DNA from: an uncultured Collinsella sp.
GTDB taxonomy: Bacteria; Actinomycetota; Coriobacteriia; Coriobacteriales; Coriobacteriaceae
NCBI GenBank assembly: GCA_902494585.1
Contig: CABUUD010000020.1
Coordinates: forward strand, 1 to 22,431
DNA length: 22,431 nucleotides
Direction: 5' to 3'
Of this stretch, positions 13,478 to 20,127 are shown piece after piece (position 1 is the stretch's first letter; every line of letters begins with the position of its first letter). The translations under genes and the position numbers were made by a program. Under the pieces are notes generated by a model. The model made no database searches and was not told the origin of the DNA. It worked only from the letters and a program-made list of their open reading frames with translations.

Positions 13478-15709
13478 CTAGAAGTTGGCGTCGTTGAGTT
13501 GTTCGCTCTCGAGGTCGTCGAGCAGTTGCTGTTCGGGCGTATCGGCGACGCTCTCGAGTAACTCGGTGGGGTCGACGTTCATGCTCCTACCGGCTTCGTT
13601 GCCGTTGACCAGGTCGTCCGAGAAGATATCGACTTCCATTTCCTCGGCCTCTTCGATCTGAACCTCGAGCGGCACCTGGGTGCGCACGAGCTTAACGGCC
13701 GGGCGCATGCGGGCAAACAGCGGCACGTACTCGATGATGATGGCCGAGTTCTCAAGACCGTACCAGCGTGCCGGGCTTCCGCAGGCGCGGCGGACGGCGT
13801 ACTTGATGGCCATGACGCGGTGGTCGTTGCGGTTGATGTCCGTTTCGGGGGCAAGCATCTTGCGCAGCATGCAAAAACGGAAGTCGCCCACGTTGCCGCG
13901 CGTCTCGTAGATGGAGTAGGTGTGATGCTGCGGCGGCAGCTCGCCCGATGCCATCAAGTCGCCAACAATCTGGCGCAGGTAGGCATTGATGCGCTGGTTG
14001 ACCTTAAAGCCCAGGTCCAAGCGCACGCGGAACAAAAAGTCCGTGCCAAAGGTCTCGACGGAATACTCGTGCGTATAGGGCTCGTCGGTAACGTGCACGT
14101 TGATAAACCAGTATGCCTTGGCGCGCTTGGGGTGCTTGTCCAGGATGGAATAGAGCACATCGCGGTCGAGCGTGAGCGGGTCGGGGCTGTTGGTGAGGAA
14201 CACCAGGTTGTCGGCGAGCACGGGATAGGTCTCGTCGTTGCGCAGGCGGTTGAGTTGATCGATGTACTTGGAGACGGGCAGCAGGATCGTCTGCGTGCGC
14301 TCGATGGCGGTACCACGACGCCACACGTACATAAGGCCAAACAGCAGCGAGGCCAAGAAGATCATCACATAGCCGCCGTCAAAGAACATGGTGAGGCACG
14401 AGGCAAAGAAGCACAGCTCAATGGCGCCAAAGAGCAGTGCGAAGACGCAGGCGCCCAGCTTGTGCTTGAGAATGCCGGCGATATAGCTCGTCAAAAGCGT
14501 CGTGGTCATAAGCATGGTCACGGTAATGGCGAGGCCATAGGCGCTCTCCATGCGCTCGGAGTTCTGGAACAGCAGCACGATGAAGATACAGCCGACCCAC
14601 ATGATGTTGTTGACGAGTGGAATATAGAGCTGACCCTTGGTATCGCTGGGGTAGTGAATACGCAGGTGCGGCATAAGGTTGAGGCGCGTTGCCTCCGAAA
14701 CCAGCGAGAACGAGCCGGTGATGAGCGCCTGCGAGGCGATGATGGCCGCTACGGCCGAAAGCACGATGGCAAAGGGGCGCAGGGGCTCGGGAAGCATCAT
14801 ATAGAACGGGTTGACGATATCCATCGCGAGCATCTGGGGGTTGGAGTTATTGGCGAGCAGCCAAGCTCCCTGACCCAGATAGTTGAGGATAAGGGCCGCC
14901 TTAACAAACGGCCAGGATGCATAGATGTTGGCCTTGCCCACGTGGCCCATGTCTGAATAGAGCGCCTCGGCGCCGGTCGTCGACAGAAAGACGAAGCCGA
15001 GCACCATGATGCCCGAGTGGTTGATGGGCGAGAACAGGAACATGATGCCGCGGATGGGGTTGAGTGCGCGTAGGATGGACAGGTTGCCGAGCATGTTGAA
15101 CAGGCCGGCGCCAGCCAAGAACAGGAACCACAGCGTCATGAGCGGGCCGAAGAGCTTGCCGATTGACGAGGTACCGGCGCGCTGCATGGCAAACAGACCG
15201 CAGATAATGATGATGGTGATGATGATGACGTTGGTCTGGCCGTCACCCAAAAGCGCATGGCCCCACTCGATAGTGCGCAAGCCCTCGATGGCCGTGGTAA
15301 CCGTGACGGCGGGGGTGAGGATGCCGTCGGCGAGCAGCGCCGCGCCGCCGATCATGGCGGGAAGGATCAGCCACGGCGCCACTTTGCGCACCAAGCTAAA
15401 CAGGGCGAAGATGCCGCCCTCGTTGTGGTTATCGGCCTTCATGGCGATAACCACGTACTTGACCGTGGTCACGAGCGTCATGGTCCAGATGACGAGCGAG
15501 AGTGCGCCCAAAATCATGTCCTCGCTGACGGTGCCGATGCCGCCGTTGTTGGCGACGATTGATTTCATGGTGTACATGGGGCTCGTGCCGATGTCGCCAT
15601 AGACGACGCCGAGCGTTACGAGCAGCATGCCAGCGGAGAGGGGGATGGCGCCATGTCCGCTCTGACTACGCTGGTCTTGGAGGCTTGCCTCCAGTTTGTT
15701 GTGTGCCAC
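13478..15709 (-). CDS. kup: KUP-family potassium uptake transporter
   Basis: The protein has 743 residues from the preferred start. The N-terminal part has about 12 membrane segments with the KUP hallmarks GVVYGDIGTSPMYT, MKADNHNEGGIFAL and LLADGILTPAVTVTTAIEG. The last roughly 300 residues are cytoplasmic. It imports potassium, probably with protons. It is about 120 residues longer than E. coli Kup; the extra part is an acidic tail (EEAEEMEVDIFSDD to the end). The start is uncertain: GTG at 15707-15709 has AAGGGAG five bases before it, whereas the ATG at 15725-15727 adds six residues and has a weaker site. I prefer the GTG. No c-di-AMP riboswitch is recognisable upstream. Confidence 0.93.
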   Translation of the reverse strand: MAHNKLEASLQDQRSQSGHGAIPLSAGMLLVTLGVVYGDIGTSPMYTMKSIVANNGGIGTVSEDMILGALSLVIWTMTLVTTVKYVVIAMKADNHNEGGIFALFSLVRKVAPWLILPAMIGGAALLADGILTPAVTVTTAIEGLRTIEWGHALLGDGQTNVIIITIIIICGLFAMQRAGTSSIGKLFGPLMTLWFLFLAGAGLFNMLGNLSILRALNPIRGIMFLFSPINHSGIMVLGFVFLSTTGAEALYSDMGHVGKANIYASWPFVKAALILNYLGQGAWLLANNSNPQMLAMDIVNPFYMMLPEPLRPFAIVLSAVAAIIASQALITGSFSLVSEATRLNLMPHLRIHYPSDTKGQLYIPLVNNIMWVGCIFIVLLFQNSERMESAYGLAITVTMLMTTTLLTSYIAGILKHKLGACVFALLFGAIELCFFASCLTMFFDGGYVMIFLASLLFGLMYVWRRGTAIERTQTILLPVSKYIDQLNRLRNDETYPVLADNLVFLTNSPDPLTLDRDVLYSILDKHPKRAKAYWFINVHVTDEPYTHEYSVETFGTDFLFRVRLDLGFKVNQRINAYLRQIVGDLMASGELPPQHHTYSIYETRGNVGDFRFCMLRKMLAPETDINRNDHRVMAIKYAVRRACGSPARWYGLENSAIIIEYVPLFARMRPAVKLVRTQVPLEVQIEEAEEMEVDIFSDDLVNGNEAGRSMNVDPTELLESVADTPEQQLLDDLESEQLNDANF

Positions 15710-15808
15710 GTGGACTCCCTTGGACATCCGGCCTCTGCCAAGGGCAGTAGACCTTTATGCCATCTTTATACATATAAGAGCAGTTTGGCACATCGGGGTG
15801 TTTTAGAC

Positions 15809-15832
15809 AATAATCCCCAGCTGGGGATTATT
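15809..15832. repeat. Perfect 24-bp palindrome between the EamA and kup genes
   Basis: AATAATCCCCAG is followed directly by its exact reverse complement with no spacer. It lies 35 bases beyond the 3' end of the EamA gene and about 100 bases before the kup start, both on the minus strand. No strong U-tract follows on either strand. It could be the EamA terminator (as RNA with an AGCT loop) or an operator for kup. Confidence 0.7.
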
Positions 15833-15866
15833 TATATACGCAGGTAGCATTTCAAAGCAGGGGCTT

Positions 15867-16778
15867 TTAAGCACGTGCTGTCTGGGCTATGCCAGCCTTG
15901 GCGCCTGCGCGTTTGCCGGCGAATTCGCAAAAGAGCGCGCCGCCGATGATAAGTGCGGCACCCATCAGGCGGACCGGTGTTATGACTTCGCCCAAAAGGA
16001 CGGCCGAGAACACGACGGCCGAAAGCGGCTCGAGGTAGCCGACGACCGCAACGGTCTGGACGGGCAGCTTGGCGACAGCGCTAAAGTAGAGCAAGCAACC
16101 GATGCCGGTGTTGACGACGCCGAGCATGACGACGGCGCGCCAATCAATACTGGCGGCGACGCCGGCGGACAGGAATGAGGGAGCGCCCTGCGTGATGAGC
16201 GTGAGGACCAGCGCGGTCACAAAGGCGGCGCTCACCTGGAGCGTGGAGTTTTCGAGGCCTTCGATGTGTGGCGCACCCTTGCTGGCGATGACCATCAATG
16301 CGTAGCAGAAGGCCGAGGCGATGCCGCAAGCGATACCCGCAATGGGCATATTGCCGCCTAGACCTTGCGCTGCAATGAGAAAAGCACCGCAAGCAACGGC
16401 GATAAACCCGGCGATTTTGCCGCCGGTCAGCTTTTCGCCAAAGATGAGCGGGGAGAGCGTCATGACAATGATGGGGCCGCAGTAGTACAGCAGCGAGGAT
16501 ACGCCGACGCCGATCGTCTGGTAGGCGCGGAACAGAAAAATCCAGCTGGCGCCCAGCGCGGCTCCCGAGAGGAGGAGGGCTGCGGCTTCGCGGGGGCGGG
16601 ATGGCGCCTGCAGCTTATGGCGTTGGGTGACGGCGAGGATGGTGACAAGCGAGAGTGCGCCCAAAAACGTGCGCAGTAGCACGATATCGGAGCTCGGCAG
16701 CGCAATGGCAGCGGCGATGATGCCGTTGGAGCCAAACAATAGCAATGCTGCTAAGTACGTAAACAGTCCGTTGTTCAT
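15867..16778 (-). CDS. EamA/DMT-family transporter
   Basis: This 303-residue membrane protein has about ten hydrophobic helices in two repeated EamA halves. The first half ends near SPLIFGEKLTGGKIAGFIAVACGAFLI, and the second ends with EPLSAVVFSAVLLGEVITPVRLMGAALIIGGALF. The repeated E-x-L-x(3-7)-G-E pattern at the end of each half is a hallmark of the drug/metabolite transporter superfamily. Members export amino acids, metabolites or drugs; the substrate is unknown. The ATG at 16776-16778 follows GAGGGG at a slightly long distance. It diverges from a LysR gene with a shared dyad at 16807-16825, so this regulator is its likely controller. Confidence 0.88.
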   Translation of the reverse strand: MNNGLFTYLAALLLFGSNGIIAAAIALPSSDIVLLRTFLGALSLVTILAVTQRHKLQAPSRPREAAALLLSGAALGASWIFLFRAYQTIGVGVSSLLYYCGPIIVMTLSPLIFGEKLTGGKIAGFIAVACGAFLIAAQGLGGNMPIAGIACGIASAFCYALMVIASKGAPHIEGLENSTLQVSAAFVTALVLTLITQGAPSFLSAGVAASIDWRAVVMLGVVNTGIGCLLYFSAVAKLPVQTVAVVGYLEPLSAVVFSAVLLGEVITPVRLMGAALIIGGALFCEFAGKRAGAKAGIAQTARA

Positions 16779-16806
16779 GCGCTGAAATCCCCTCTATATC
16801 CGAGCA

Positions 16807-16825
16807 TGTTCACTATGGGTGAACA
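16807..16825. promoter_or_regulatory. Dyad in the divergent EamA-LysR promoter region
   Basis: TGTTCAC, a 5-base spacer and GTGAACA form a perfect inverted repeat. It stands 29 bases before the EamA start and just upstream of the -10 candidate of the LysR gene. Placement and symmetry fit a LysR-type binding site. Confidence 0.65.
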
Positions 16826-16845
16826 GGCTATAGAAGAAAAGCGAA

Positions 16846-16851
16846 TATAAT
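16846..16851 (+). promoter_or_regulatory. Candidate -10 box of the divergent LysR gene
   Basis: TATAAT, a perfect -10 match, with transcription expected near 16858 and a leader of about 39 bases. The -35 region overlaps the right half of the 16807-16825 dyad, which would allow autorepression. Confidence 0.55.
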
Positions 16852-16896
16852 TCATAGATAACATGACAAAAGCTCATGCATATGTGTAGGGGTGCC

Positions 16897-17754
16897 GTGG
16901 AAACGAATGTTCAAAAGATGCAGGTCCTACTCGAGACCGTGCGCGCCGGCAGTTTTACGCGCGCCGCCGAGCGGCTGAGCTATTCGCAGTCGGGCGTGAG
17001 CCGTATGGTGGCCGATCTTGAGGCCGACTGGGGCTTTAAAGTGCTTGATAGAAGCCGCGAGGGCGTAGTGCTTTCTGCCGACGGGCGGCAAGTTATGCCG
17101 GCTGTTGAGGCGTTATGCGAGGAATTCACTCGCTTGCAGCGACGGGTGGATGAGATGCGTGGGCTCATGCGCGGCAAAATCTGCATCGGTACATTTTCGA
17201 GCGTGGCGACCCACGTGCTGCCGCCGGTGATTGCGCGCTTTCGCGCCGATCACCCGGACATCGATTACGAGCTGCTGATGGGTGATTACTCCGAGATTGA
17301 GCAATGGGTGGCGGAAGGTCGCTGCGACCTGGGCTTTATTCCGCGCGAACCACGCGGCGCCGGCATGGCGTCGCGGCCGTTGGTGCGAGACGAGTTAATG
17401 GCGGTAGTGCCAACAGGCTCTTTGCTTGCCGCGGCGGAGGTCGTCTCTCTTGCCGATTTGGCCAACGAGCAGTTTATTCTGCTGGAACGCGGCACAGATG
17501 ATGAGATTACGCCGCTGTTTCGCCGCGCGGGCCTGGCGGTACGCTCTAAGCTGTCGACCTGGGATGATTATGCGATTATGGCCATGGTCGAGGACGGTCT
17601 GGGCGTGAGCATTCTTCCGGCGCTCATCTTGCGCCGCTGCCAGTTCGATGTTGCCGTGCGCCCGCTCGAGGGACATCCTCATCGGCAGATCAACGCCATA
17701 TACCGCACCGCTGACGTTTCGCTTGCGGCGGCTCGTTTCCTTGAATATCTCTAA
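16897..17754 (+). CDS. LysR-family transcriptional regulator, divergent from EamA transporter
   Basis: This 285-residue protein has an N-terminal HTH (MQVLLETVRAGSFTRAAERL, then SYSQSGVSRMVADLEADWG) and a LysR substrate-binding domain, with a hinge near RGLMRGKICIGTFSS. The GTG at 16897 is preferred: AGGGG (16888-16892) precedes it and the HTH is then at the usual distance. In-frame ATGs at 16876 and 16882 have no ribosome site. By position it should regulate the EamA transporter and itself through the dyad at 16807-16825. The effector is unknown. No terminator with a U-tract was found after it; the aminotransferase gene follows after 162 bases with its own promoter. Confidence 0.9.
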   Translation: METNVQKMQVLLETVRAGSFTRAAERLSYSQSGVSRMVADLEADWGFKVLDRSREGVVLSADGRQVMPAVEALCEEFTRLQRRVDEMRGLMRGKICIGTFSSVATHVLPPVIARFRADHPDIDYELLMGDYSEIEQWVAEGRCDLGFIPREPRGAGMASRPLVRDELMAVVPTGSLLAAAEVVSLADLANEQFILLERGTDDEITPLFRRAGLAVRSKLSTWDDYAIMAMVEDGLGVSILPALILRRCQFDVAVRPLEGHPHRQINAIYRTADVSLAAARFLEYL

Positions 17755-17813
17755 AAGCGCGTACCTGTTGTCTACTTTGGGACAATTCTCGGGGTTCGGT
17801 ACATTTTCTTATG

Positions 17814-17895
17814 AAATTGAACTTTCGGATAATGCGCCGCGCTATACTGCTGCCTAAATTGAACTCAGGTTCAATTTGTGTTCTATAAATTGAAC
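17814..17895 (+). promoter_or_regulatory. Operator array in front of the HTH-aminotransferase gene
   Basis: AAATTGAAC occurs at 17814-17822, 17856-17864 and 17887-17895. An inverted copy, GTTCAATTT at 17869-17877, makes a dyad with the second copy (4-base gap). The direct copies are 42 and 31 bases apart, close to four and three helical turns, so they would face the same side of DNA. A -10 candidate TATACT (17843-17848) lies between copies one and two. Copy one falls near -35, the dyad just after the start of transcription and copy three just before the ribosome site. This is a typical layout for repression, most simply by the XRE domain encoded right after it. Confidence 0.75.
17843..17848 (+). 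promoter_or_regulatory. -10 box of the HTH-aminotransferase promoter
   Basis: TATACT; transcription would begin near 17855. The TTGAAC inside operator copy one (17817-17822) resembles a -35 box but with a 20-base spacer. Confidence 0.5.
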
Positions 17896-17916
17896 TTTGC
17901 CAGCAAGGAGGTTCTA

Positions 17917-19437
17917 ATGGCCCAAGAGACGTTTAGCGATCGCCTGCGACAGACCATGTCCGATCGCGACGTTCGCCAGTCGGATGTAATCCGCGCATCG
18001 GAGATGCTCGGCAAAAAACTCGGCAAGAGTCAGATGAGCCAATATGTGAGCGGCAAGACGATCCCGCGGCGCGATGTGGCAGAGCTGCTCGCCCGTATTT
18101 TGGAGGTCGATGTTTCCTGGCTGCTCGCCAGTGACGCCGATCAAGTCGAGACGTCCTCGTCCCATAACGTTGCCAAATCCGAACCTAGTCTCTCAGCTCA
18201 AATTCCAAGGAGCACCACCATGCGTACTTTTTCTAAATCCACCAAGCTCGATAACGTCCTGTATGACGTGCGCGGTCCCGTCGTCGACGAGGCTGCCCGT
18301 ATGGAGGACGAGGGCGAGCGCATCCTCAAGCTCAATATCGGCAACCCGGCGCCCTTCGGTTTTCGCACGCCCGACGAGGTTATCAAGGACATGCGCCAGC
18401 AGCTGCCCGACTGCGAAGGCTATTCCAATTCGCGCGGCCTGTTCTCTGCGCGCAAGGCGATCATGCAGTATTCGCAGATCAAGGGCCTGCCCAATGTTCA
18501 GATGGAGCATATCTACACGGGCAACGGCGTGTCCGAACTCATTCAGCTTTCGATGAACGCTCTGCTCGACAATGGCGACGAGATTTTGATCCCCAGCCCC
18601 GACTATCCGCTCTGGACGGCGTGCGCAACCCTCGCCGGCGGTCATCCCGTGCACTATCTATGCGATGAGCAGGCGGATTGGTATCCCGACCTGGAGGATA
18701 TGGAGTCCAAGATCACGAGCGCGACCAAGGCCCTCGTCATCATCAACCCCAACAACCCCACGGGCTCGGTCTACCCGCGCGAGGTGCTCGAGGGCATCGT
18801 CGAGGTTGCGCGCAGGCATCAGCTGATGATCTTTGCCGATGAAATCTACGACCGTCTGTGCATGGACGGCTACGAGCACGTCTCGATTGCCTCGCTCGCT
18901 CCCGATCTGCCCTGTGTCACCTTTAGCGGCCTTTCCAAGTCGCACATGATCGCGGGCTATCGTATTGGCTGGATGGTGCTTTCGGGCAACCAGCGCTGCA
19001 TGAGCGACTTCATTATGGGTATCAACATGCTCTCTAACATGCGCCTGTGCTCCAACGTGCCGGCCCAGTCGATCGTCCAGACGGCGCTCGGTGGCCATCA
19101 GTCGGTCAACGACTACATCCGTCCCGGCGGTCGTGTCTACGAGCAGCGCAACTTTGTGTATGAGGCACTCAACAAGATCGATGGCATCTCGGTGGTCAAG
19201 CCGCGCGCGGCGTTCTATATCTTCCCCAAGATGGATGTTAAGAAGTTCAACATCACCGATGACGAGCAGTTTGCCCTCGACCTGCTGCACGAGAAGAAGA
19301 TTCTGATCACGCGCGGCGGCGGCTTTAACTGGGCCGAGCCCGATCACTTCCGCATCGTGTACCTGCCGCGCATGGAAGTGCTCAAAGAGTCGCTCGAAGA
19401 CCTCGCCGATTTCTTTGATCACTACCGCCAGGCGTAG
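17917..19437 (+). CDS. XRE-type HTH domain fused to alanine aminotransferase (AlaA-like)
   Basis: This 506-residue protein has an N-terminal XRE/cro-type HTH (about 5-72: DRLRQTMSDRDVRQSDVI, GKSQMSQYVSGKTIPRRDVAELLARILEV), a 25-30 residue linker and a full class I aminotransferase domain from residue 102. The enzyme part follows E. coli AlaA closely: KLDNVLYDVRGPVVDEA, LNIGNPAPFGF, INPNNPTGSVY, FADEIYD and GLSKSHMIAGYRIGWM, whose Lys341 should bind PLP. AlaA makes alanine from pyruvate and glutamate. The ATG at 17917 has AAGGAGG six bases before it. A second strong ribosome site, AAGGAG (18207-18212), stands seven bases before an in-frame ATG at 18220 (residue 102). Starting there gives a 405-residue protein, the E. 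coli AlaA length. The gene may thus yield two products. The upstream operator array suggests autoregulation; a terminator follows. Confidence 0.9.
   Translation: MAQETFSDRLRQTMSDRDVRQSDVIRASEMLGKKLGKSQMSQYVSGKTIPRRDVAELLARILEVDVSWLLASDADQVETSSSHNVAKSEPSLSAQIPRSTTMRTFSKSTKLDNVLYDVRGPVVDEAARMEDEGERILKLNIGNPAPFGFRTPDEVIKDMRQQLPDCEGYSNSRGLFSARKAIMQYSQIKGLPNVQMEHIYTGNGVSELIQLSMNALLDNGDEILIPSPDYPLWTACATLAGGHPVHYLCDEQADWYPDLEDMESKITSATKALVIINPNNPTGSVYPREVLEGIVEVARRHQLMIFADEIYDRLCMDGYEHVSIASLAPDLPCVTFSGLSKSHMIAGYRIGWMVLSGNQRCMSDFIMGINMLSNMRLCSNVPAQSIVQTALGGHQSVNDYIRPGGRVYEQRNFVYEALNKIDGISVVKPRAAFYIFPKMDVKKFNITDDEQFALDLLHEKKILITRGGGFNWAEPDHFRIVYLPRMEVLKESLEDLADFFDHYRQA
18207..18222 (+). promoter_or_regulatory. 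Internal ribosome binding site and in-frame ATG for a free aminotransferase
   Basis: AAGGAG (18207-18212), seven bases, then ATG (18220-18222), in frame with the long protein and exactly at the start of the AlaA homology. Spacing and strength match the best start sites in this window. The predicted short product spans 18220-19437 (405 residues, Lys240 as PLP lysine). Confidence 0.65.
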
Positions 19438-19462
19438 GGGATAGAAGTTCCGCACTATGAAG

Positions 19463-19496
19463 AGCTCCCTGCAGTTGCTTGGCTGCAGGGAGCTTT
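19463..19496 (+). terminator. Terminator of the HTH-aminotransferase gene
   Basis: AGCTCCCTGCAG (19463-19474) pairs perfectly with CTGCAGGGAGCT (19483-19494) around an 8-base loop, followed by TTCTTG. It begins 26 bases after the stop codon. Confidence 0.85.
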
Positions 19497-19511
19497 CTTG
19501 AATTGGCGCAA

Positions 19512-19922
19512 CTATATAACTATTCCTTGGCAGTGGTCGATTTCGTGCTGGATGATCTCGGCGGTGTAGCCCGAGAAGTTTTTGATGCGGCGGACAAAGT
19601 TCTCGTCCAAATACTCAACCTTAATGCGGCGATATCGGGTACAGGGACGCTCGCCGGCCAGCGAGAGGCATCCTTCGCTCGTCTGATAGGCATTGACCTG
19701 CTCAAGAATTTGAGGGTTGTACATCAGGAGCGCCCTGTTGCCGTCCTTTACGCAGATGATGCGTTTGCGCACCCCGATCATGTTGGCGGCGAGGCCCACG
19801 CACTCGTGCTCATGCTCGTGGAGCGTATCCAGGAGGTCCTGCCCGGTCGCGGCATCGTCGGGTCCTGCGTCTTCGGAAGGCAGGCGCAAAAAGAACTCGG
19901 ATTTCATGATGGGCTTGATCAT
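19512..19922 (-). CDS. def: Peptide deformylase with substituted motif I
   Basis: This 136-residue protein is close in size and layout to the deformylase-like protein at 11878. Motif II EGCLS (83-87, metal ligand Cys85) and motif III HEIDH (126-130, catalytic Glu127) are intact. Motif I is GLAANMIG (43-50), with Met48 where the conserved Gln of GLAAxQIG stands. The Gln helps stabilise the reaction intermediate in E. coli deformylase, so activity may be altered, though Met at this place may be normal in some anaerobe lineages. It should remove N-formyl groups from new proteins in the cytoplasm. The ATG at 19920-19922 follows AGGAG with seven bases between; the frame extends upstream without a ribosome site. 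It is convergent with the aminotransferase gene and divergent from the MFS gene. No fmt neighbour is seen. Confidence 0.87.
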   Translation of the reverse strand: MIKPIMKSEFFLRLPSEDAGPDDAATGQDLLDTLHEHEHECVGLAANMIGVRKRIICVKDGNRALLMYNPQILEQVNAYQTSEGCLSLAGERPCTRYRRIKVEYLDENFVRRIKNFSGYTAEIIQHEIDHCQGIVI

Positions 19923-19994
19923 GGCGGGCTCCTCATGTCTTATGCTTTCGTGGACTTTTAATAATAGCGCGGAAGGAAAGCTGTGCGTCCGCGT

Positions 19995-20000
19995 TACAAT
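19995..20000 (+). promoter_or_regulatory. Candidate -10 box of the MFS exporter gene
   Basis: TACAAT, with transcription expected near 20007 and so a leader of about 120 bases before the ATG at 20128. No good -35 box is visible. Confidence 0.4.
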
Positions 20001-20052
20001 CTTTCGAGGTTGGACCATGTTGTCAGACTCGTCGTGTACGGCGTCTGGCGTA

Positions 20053-20081
20053 AGTCTAGGGCTCATTTTTCGCCCTGGACT
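20053..20081 (+). promoter_or_regulatory. Leader hairpin upstream of the MFS exporter
   Basis: AGTCTAGGGC (20053-20062) pairs with GCCCTGGACT (20072-20081), with one G-U pair, around a loop containing TTTTT. It lies inside the predicted leader RNA, 46 bases before the start codon, and could act in attenuation or translation control. Function is inferred from position only. Confidence 0.45.
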
Positions 20082-20127
20082 GTTCCTCTGGGGCGATGCG
20101 ACTGTCGTTCCAAGAGGAAGGAAATGC

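Noticed and set aside
13820..14956. Plus-strand open frame (378 codons) inside kup
   Set aside because: Antisense shadow; low-complexity His/Asp/Gly-rich sequence with no recognisable motif.
15710..15808. Possible c-di-AMP riboswitch before kup
   Set aside because: The leader is too short and lacks the conserved core; only an AT-rich promoter-like stretch is visible.
16379..16679. Short plus-strand frame over the EamA gene
   Set aside because: Antisense shadow of a membrane protein gene with clear two-fold EamA repeats.
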